Source of the DNA: Phlyctochytrium arcticum
Taxonomy: Eukaryota > Chytridiomycota > Chytridiomycetes > Chytridiales > Chytridiaceae
Direction of reading: 5' to 3'
NCBI GenBank assembly: GCA_025602905.1
Contig: JAHLKI010000012.1
Span: 186,001-250,000, forward strand
DNA: 64,000 nt
Of the stretch, positions 59,159-64,000 are shown one piece after another (position 1 is the stretch's first letter; each line of letters begins with the position of its first letter). The translations under genes and the position numbers were made by a program. The notes beneath the pieces are model-generated. The model worked only from the letters and a program-made list of their open reading frames with translations. It had not been told where the DNA came from and did not search any database.

Positions 59159-61148
59159 TTACTCGAAAGCCGCTTCAGGGAACCGTCCGTTGTAAACGAC
59201 ATCAGGAACAAACGCGGCTTCAATCTGGATTTGATGATAAGTATAAGCAGCAATGATGAATGACCTCAATCCGCTTACCTTGTTCCCTGCAAAGAATCGA
59301 CCATTCAGACCATTCACTGCTTGCTCAGCTTCCGGAATGCTGTTGTACTTCATGAAGATCCGTCCATCCTATCGAAGCAAAAATATATTCGTCAGAATAA
59401 ACGCATGGTCAATGTCAATACAAACAAATGGATCCTACCGGACTTTCCGTATCAATACCAACATGGCGAAGCCTGCCGTACTTTGCACACTCGGCCTCCA
59501 CGTCCTCTTTCAACTCGACGTCCCAGTTTGGCTCTACTTGCATCTCCTCAAGGTTAAACATGTACTTCAATAGAACATTACGCGTAGGCAAGACGACAGG
59601 TTTGCTGCAGTAAGTTGTTAGCAACCAGCGAGAACCGCAAAGTGTCGGAGACTTTGAGATGACATACTTGCTAACAGCCGGTCCAGCGATTGGAAGCTCG
59701 TCCCTAGCAAGTTTCGCCATCAGATCAATTCGAGAAACGTTGTTCATAGACAAGCCGCCCAATTCTCCATCATCCAGATTGTATGTTGGTGCCAGACCAC
59801 CATTCTTATCGGCAATATGTCCAATTTTGATCTAAGAAGAGAATTTATCAGTTTGGAGCCGCTTTCCCAAAGGGCCTGACAATTGACATACCGCTCGTCC
59901 CGCGATCACTAAGCCGTTTAGCTTTTCCATTGCCATGCGAGCATTCTCCGGGTTTCTATAATGTACAAAGGCGAACCCTCTGGACCTGCCTGTTTCCGTA
60001 TCCTTGTGTAGCGTAATCCCATCAACTTGGCCAAAGGGCTCAAAGACAGGTCGTAGGTCGTCTTCGGTGAGATCAAAGTGCAAGGATCCAACGTAAAGAC
60101 GGTTGGATGACATTTCGGCGCGGCTATGGGAAAGGAATGAGTCTCATTGCAAATGGGGTTAATAATGCAAACATCCTTACGCCTGGGCCTCGGCCTCCGC
60201 GGCAATTCGGTTCTTTTCCGCCTCTGTCCGCTGCACAATGACTGGAATTCCGAGAAGCTTCATATTTGTCATTCCAAGAGCCTTTTCCACAGAGTCTTCT
60301 TCATAAAATTCGACGTAACCGACACTTTTAACCGAAAAAAAGGTTCAGTTTCACTTCAGGAGCATTAAAAACAAATGTTTTCTCTTACCCTTTGGAACGA
60401 CGCGAATTACGGTCAGCAATGATACGAGCGTCGCGAACTCGTCCCGCCGGCCCGAAAAAGTCAAACAGCTCCCCTGTTGTTAAACGGGCCGCCAATTGCA
60501 TTACAAATACTGTTCGCTTATCTCGCTCGTACTCGGTCAATTGAGGTGATGGGGATCTCTTGCGAGGAGGAGGACTGGCAAGAATGTTAGTGATAATATA
60601 GGAGATGGCCCAATGTATATAGTCACCTTCGGTCTCGCCCTGATCTACGACGATTTCGGTTATCATACTCATCAGAGATACGGCGACTTTCTTTTCGTGA
60701 GCTGCTCCTGTGACGATCGGTACGGTCACTTCGGCTGCCTCGGTGCCGGGGCGATCGAGACCTGGATCGGCTACTCCGACGTCTTCGCTCTCGCTCTTCC
60801 TTGCTTCGTGGAGACCTGGAGCGTGATCGGTCTCGCTTGCTTCTTCGCTTACGCTCACCGGAGCGGGACCGGGACCTACGTCTTTCCCTGCCTTCACCCG
60901 ATTTAGAACCGTCACGGTGCCTTCGCCTCTCCTCGCGGTCGGATTCTGATCGACGGTGTCCTGATGGGGTTTCGATACTTGGCGGTGGCAAATTAGACTC
61001 GGGAGTTCCCACCTCGTAGTTTTGAGTCGGTGGAGGCTAAGGCACGTAAAGGTTAGAAGTGGTTTCGAAACGTCGGATCAAGGGAGAACACAACCTCCTT
61101 TCGGAAAGGAGCTTCCAGCAGCTGCTCAACGTCCAGTTCCATCACCAT
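59159..61148 (-). CDS. RBM39: RBM39/CAPER-type splicing factor
   Basis: About eight exons. The first exon codes [18 protein letters not shown], matching the family opening (DIEAMLEAPYKKD), and an in-frame Met two codons later is an alternative. An RS domain of about 120 residues follows ([20 protein letters not shown]). RRM1 reads [20 protein letters not shown] with [13 protein letters not shown] and [20 protein letters not shown]2 has [20 protein letters not shown] and [20 protein letters not shown]. The C-terminal UHM-type RRM3 ends with [20 protein letters not shown] and RFFAGNK, then a short tail. RBM39 works with U2AF/SF3B1 in 3' splice-site choice, which fits an intron-rich genome. Both Phe-rich RNP motifs of RRM2 are intact. 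Confidence 0.92.
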
Positions 61149-61343
61149 TTATGCAGACAGCAAATCCTATGCTAGTGTTTTGGTTTCGACTTGGTGGTGA
61201 TTCACTCTTTCCTTGTCAACGTCAAAAACTTCCCAAGGGGTTCGCACACGTGACTGCATCAAGTAAGCAAAGTTCCGCTCGGGTGCATTTTCGAAGGAAG
61301 CATCCAAACAAATAGGAAGCAACTCCGGCCTTAATCAACAAAA
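61149..61343. promoter_or_regulatory. Divergent promoter between RBM39 and TTC29 genes
   Basis: 195 bp separate the divergent start codons. No TATA box is obvious. Shared promoter use is inferred from spacing only. Confidence 0.45.
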
Positions 61344-63113
61344 ATGCTACCGGCAATCGCAACGAACCGGACATCATCAGCGCTAGGTTCATCACATGTC
61401 ACCGCAGGCCCCGACTCATCAGTTAGCCGGACCTCCAAACCAGGCACTGCCAAATGGAGGTCAGGAACTCCCCATAAACTAGCAGATCCTACGGATGACG
61501 GTCGAGCCGCACGGTTAGTCGTTGCCCACAATTGGTGGCATCAGATGCAAAATATCAAACTCTAACGCGACAGACCGTAGGCGAGCTCCATCTGCCGTTC
61601 AAACGATATGCCTGGATCTGTTACGAAAAGGCCATGTGCGCTCATATTTGGATTTCTTTCGGATGGTGGATGCCCCGTCCATACATCAGCACCAAAATCA
61701 CTCTTCCGAAGCCCTGCATCAACTACAGAAACTACTCACCGCAGCAGAGGTCAGCCAGAGAGCAGGTCAGTCACCACACGTCAGTAGAGAACGAAAGATA
61801 GGACGCTCATATAGATTGTAGGCCAACACGCACAAATTTACGCATCTCAGAAGGCTATTGCCCGACATTTTCAAAGTCTTGGAAAGCATTCTGTTGCTAT
61901 AGGGTACTATCGGGAGGCGTACGAGCGGGCTCGTCGTATATCCAACGACCGAACACTTGAGATTGAGTCCACGAGAAACCTGGGGCAGGCCCTTGAGATG
62001 GACGGTGCGTCCCATAATGACACCATCTTTCAAACACGCACTGATGATTAAGAAAATAGGCCAGCCAATGGAGGCCTCGGAAATGTACGCAAAGAGTCGA
62101 ACATTGGCTCGTGAACAAAAGAGCTCGGAAGCAGAAACCCTGGCCGCCAAAAGTCTCGTGAGTGTACGCATGAAACTGGCACGGAATCTTGAAAAGGAGG
62201 GGGAATATGCAGAAGCTATTGCGCAATACACGCAATGTGTGAGCATCTTGAACGAGAGTTGTCCTGATCCACGGACCATCAACGATCTCAACTACAGAAT
62301 TGGCCGAGCTTGTCAACGAAATGATGATACTCCAACTGCCATCAAGGTACGAAAATTTTGTGTTGCCCAAAGTATCCTTGAATAACGATATGCATCAAAA
62401 ACTAGTATTTGGAGATATTTCTCGAGAATGTGCGCAAGCATGGGGATGTGGTTAAGGAAGGCATGGCGCAATCAGCACTGGCCAGCAGTTATGAACGGTA
62501 GCAACCTGAATGTCCGTGTGCGCTGCATCATACTAAACCTCTTTCTTCCAGATCCGGCGACCTCGCGCGAGCAGCCGAGTACCTCCAAAACTTTCTCTCC
62601 CTCACTTCCAACGACGACTCGCAAAAAGCAGGCCAAGCACGCGCATGCAACCATCTCGGCATACTTTACAACCGCATGGGACAATTTGACGCAGCGGTCG
62701 AACACTTTGAACGGCACTATGAGCTTGCCTGTGAGATTGGCAATCAAGCTCCCACAACAACGGGCAGGGCATCCGCTGTAGAGCAAGGGCTGAGGAAGTC
62801 ATTAGAGAATGTTCATGAAGTTGGAAGTAGGGGATTGTCCAAAGCGACCAGCGGCTCCGTAGGCGTCTCAACAGAAGACGTGAACGGCCCTACTGAAGAA
62901 TCCGAAACTCAAGGTCTGGAAGATGAAGGGCCACAACATGTAAATGTTGGTGTTGCTCAAGTTCAGTTGGGAATATCGCGAGGCAATGCATACATGGACC
63001 ACTTTCTCGACATAGTCAAGGACGAAAAGAAATTAGACGTACTTTTAAAATGGAAAGCTACCCGGTCCTTTGAAGTGTTTGATTTTAAAAAGGATCCACC
63101 CGACTCTGAATAG
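61344..63113 (+). CDS. TTC29: TTC29-like axonemal TPR protein
   Basis: Six or so exons. Exon 1 (MLPAIATNRTSSALG) is Ser/Thr-rich and joins across GTTAGT..CCGTAG to RAPSAVQTICLDLLRKGHVR. Next come SYLDFFRMVDAPSIHQH, then HQLQKLLTAAEVSQRAGQHA. TPR helices include GKHSVAIGYYREAYERARRI, NLGQALEMDGQPMEASEMYA, EYAEAIAQYTQCVSILNESC, YLEIFLENVRKHGDVVKEGM and NHLGILYNRMGQFDAAVEHF. The end (GISRGNAYMDHFLDIVKDEK, LLKWKATRSFEVFDF) matches the conserved TTC29 tail idea of a single LLxWK motif. TTC29 is an axonemal protein needed for flagellar beating in animals and trypanosomes, the third flagellar gene here. Exon junctions preserve frame throughout. Confidence 0.78.
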
Positions 63114-63840
63114 CGGCGCCATTCTCACCCACTACATAATGCATTACATACAAAAGTTAGCTGTTTTCCACCTTGATTGTTATTAGTATCTTTCCTTGAT
63201 CCTCATGAATCCTTTAATTCTTTTTCCTCGACTTTGATTTGAATTTTCTGCCACAACTGTCAGTCAGTCTCAATTTGACAGGAGGGGGCGCAGTGATCCA
63301 GGGGTAAATAAATATCATAGCGGGGGCTTTATAAGAGTGACATCCTTCTCTCGCCCCACAGTTTTTCTCGTAAGTTTTTGAAAACTTTCCCATCGATTTT
63401 GGACGCTGAAAAACCAGCTTTCCCGTCCCCTCCTCCTGGCCTCTTTCCATTCACCATCGCAAAGGGAAGAGGTTGGGGAGAGGGGAAGCTGTTCCGCATA
63501 TTGGTCCTCGCTCTCCCGGTTCACGCAAGCAAAAAATGAAGGACATTCCTTCAAGTTTCCAGATGTGAGTACAAGCTATGAGATACGTTTCTTCGTCAGT
63601 CACTAAATCCGATGTATTACTAGTGACTGACCATCCAATGTCGTCTCGCAGCGGCACCGTCCACTTTAACCGTACAAAACTGATGGCCCACCGGTGTTCC
63701 CTCGGACACTACATTTCAAGTCAGGTAGTCAGGTACTGTCGTATATGAATTTATTTGGCGTTTCTCTAGCTAAATCGTTCCCTCAAGGTATTATAACTGT
63801 TGGCAGGATCATTAGTTAGCGTGATATCGCCAGCACCTCC
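63114..63840. other. Intergenic, no gene seen
   Basis: About 730 bp between the TTC29 stop and the broken kinase-like copy. The minus frames at 63214-63657 are low-complexity and unrecognised. I could not align this stretch with the upstream part of the intact kinase-like gene. Confidence 0.4.
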
Positions 63841-64000
63841 GGAAGGTAGACTGAAAGGCCGACTTCTTTAGTTACGGAGCGGTGCTGCTGGAGCTTTTTG
63901 CCGTGCTTGGGGGAGCTAAACTGAGAAAACTGCGCAAGTTTTCGAAACCCAGTTTTGCCCATTCGATCGCTAATGGCCAAACAGACTCCATCATTGGTCT
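63841..64000 (+). pseudogene. Broken kinase-like paralogue, cut by the window end
   Basis: Frame from 63843: KVD, stop TGA (63852-63854), then KADFFSYGAVLLELFAVLGG and KLRKLRKFSKPSFAHSIANG, running off the window. It matches the minus-strand gene at 53629-54408 (KVGREADIFSFGAVLLELFA, LRKLRDFSTPSFARSITNG) at most positions, and the TGA sits where that copy has Arg. Similarity fades upstream of the stop. Either this is a 5'-truncated pseudogene or an exon whose acceptor lies at AAAG before GCC; the intact copy has no intron there, so I favour a pseudogene. Confidence 0.55.

Overview
The window looks like nuclear DNA of a zoosporic, flagellated fungus, most likely a chytrid (Chytridiomycota). 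This is an inference from gene content. Most genes are cut by many short introns (about 43-65 nt, GT..AG, one clear GC..AG). The repertoire is fungal: a GH17 cell-wall glucanase, a proteinase-K-type subtilase, Rho and PAK signalling, and BTB and RPAP1 proteins. It also carries conserved axoneme and intraflagellar-transport genes that non-flagellated fungi have lost: TTC30/IFT70 (19175-21769), SPATA17 (49412-51187) and TTC29 (61344-63113). A complete 475-residue DHCR7-type sterol reductase (28534-30208) fits a lineage whose sterols are not ergosterol-like.

Layout, left half. 1-885 is the 3' end of a PUL-domain gene (+). 2096-3744 is a mitochondrial MidA/NDUFAF7-type methyltransferase (+). 4066-5187 is a lipid-anchored stathmin-like protein (-), and 5745-7453 a membrane-anchored subtilase (-). 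8438-12375 is a CLC chloride/proton exchanger (+). A PAK kinase (12716-15543, -) is followed by a Rho GTPase (16349-17207, -). NOSIP (17478-19037, -) and IFT70 (19175-21769, +) are head to head. RPAP1 (21869-26083, -) and a mucin-like membrane protein (26367-27864, +) are also head to head. DHCR7 is + at 28534-30208, and a large BTB protein is - at 30427-33726.

Layout, right half. Argininosuccinate lyase (34265-35763, -) and an NhaC-type antiporter (36865-38915, -) come first. A 3.8 kb coiled-coil gene (40256-44016, -), a small secreted Cys-rich protein (44531-45082, -) and a large IQ-motif protein (45369-49346, -) follow. SPATA17 is next, then an apparent NudE-Tad2 fusion gene (51374-52892, -). 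About 52.9-57.8 kb is an accessory stretch with a degenerate kinase-like gene and small ORFan frames. GH17 (57827-58781, +), RBM39 (59159-61148, -) and TTC29 follow. The window ends in a second, broken copy of the kinase-like family (63841-64000, +).

The most notable points are the continuous reading frame joining a NudE dynein-regulator coiled coil to the Tad2 tRNA deaminase, the kinase-like family with an altered DFG motif and a damaged paralogue, a hairpin-filled oversized intron in the antiporter gene, that antiporter's short C-terminus, and DHCR7 in a fungus. Exon joins were made by eye from splice consensus, reading frame and family resemblance. Outer coordinates are firmer than inner exon edges.
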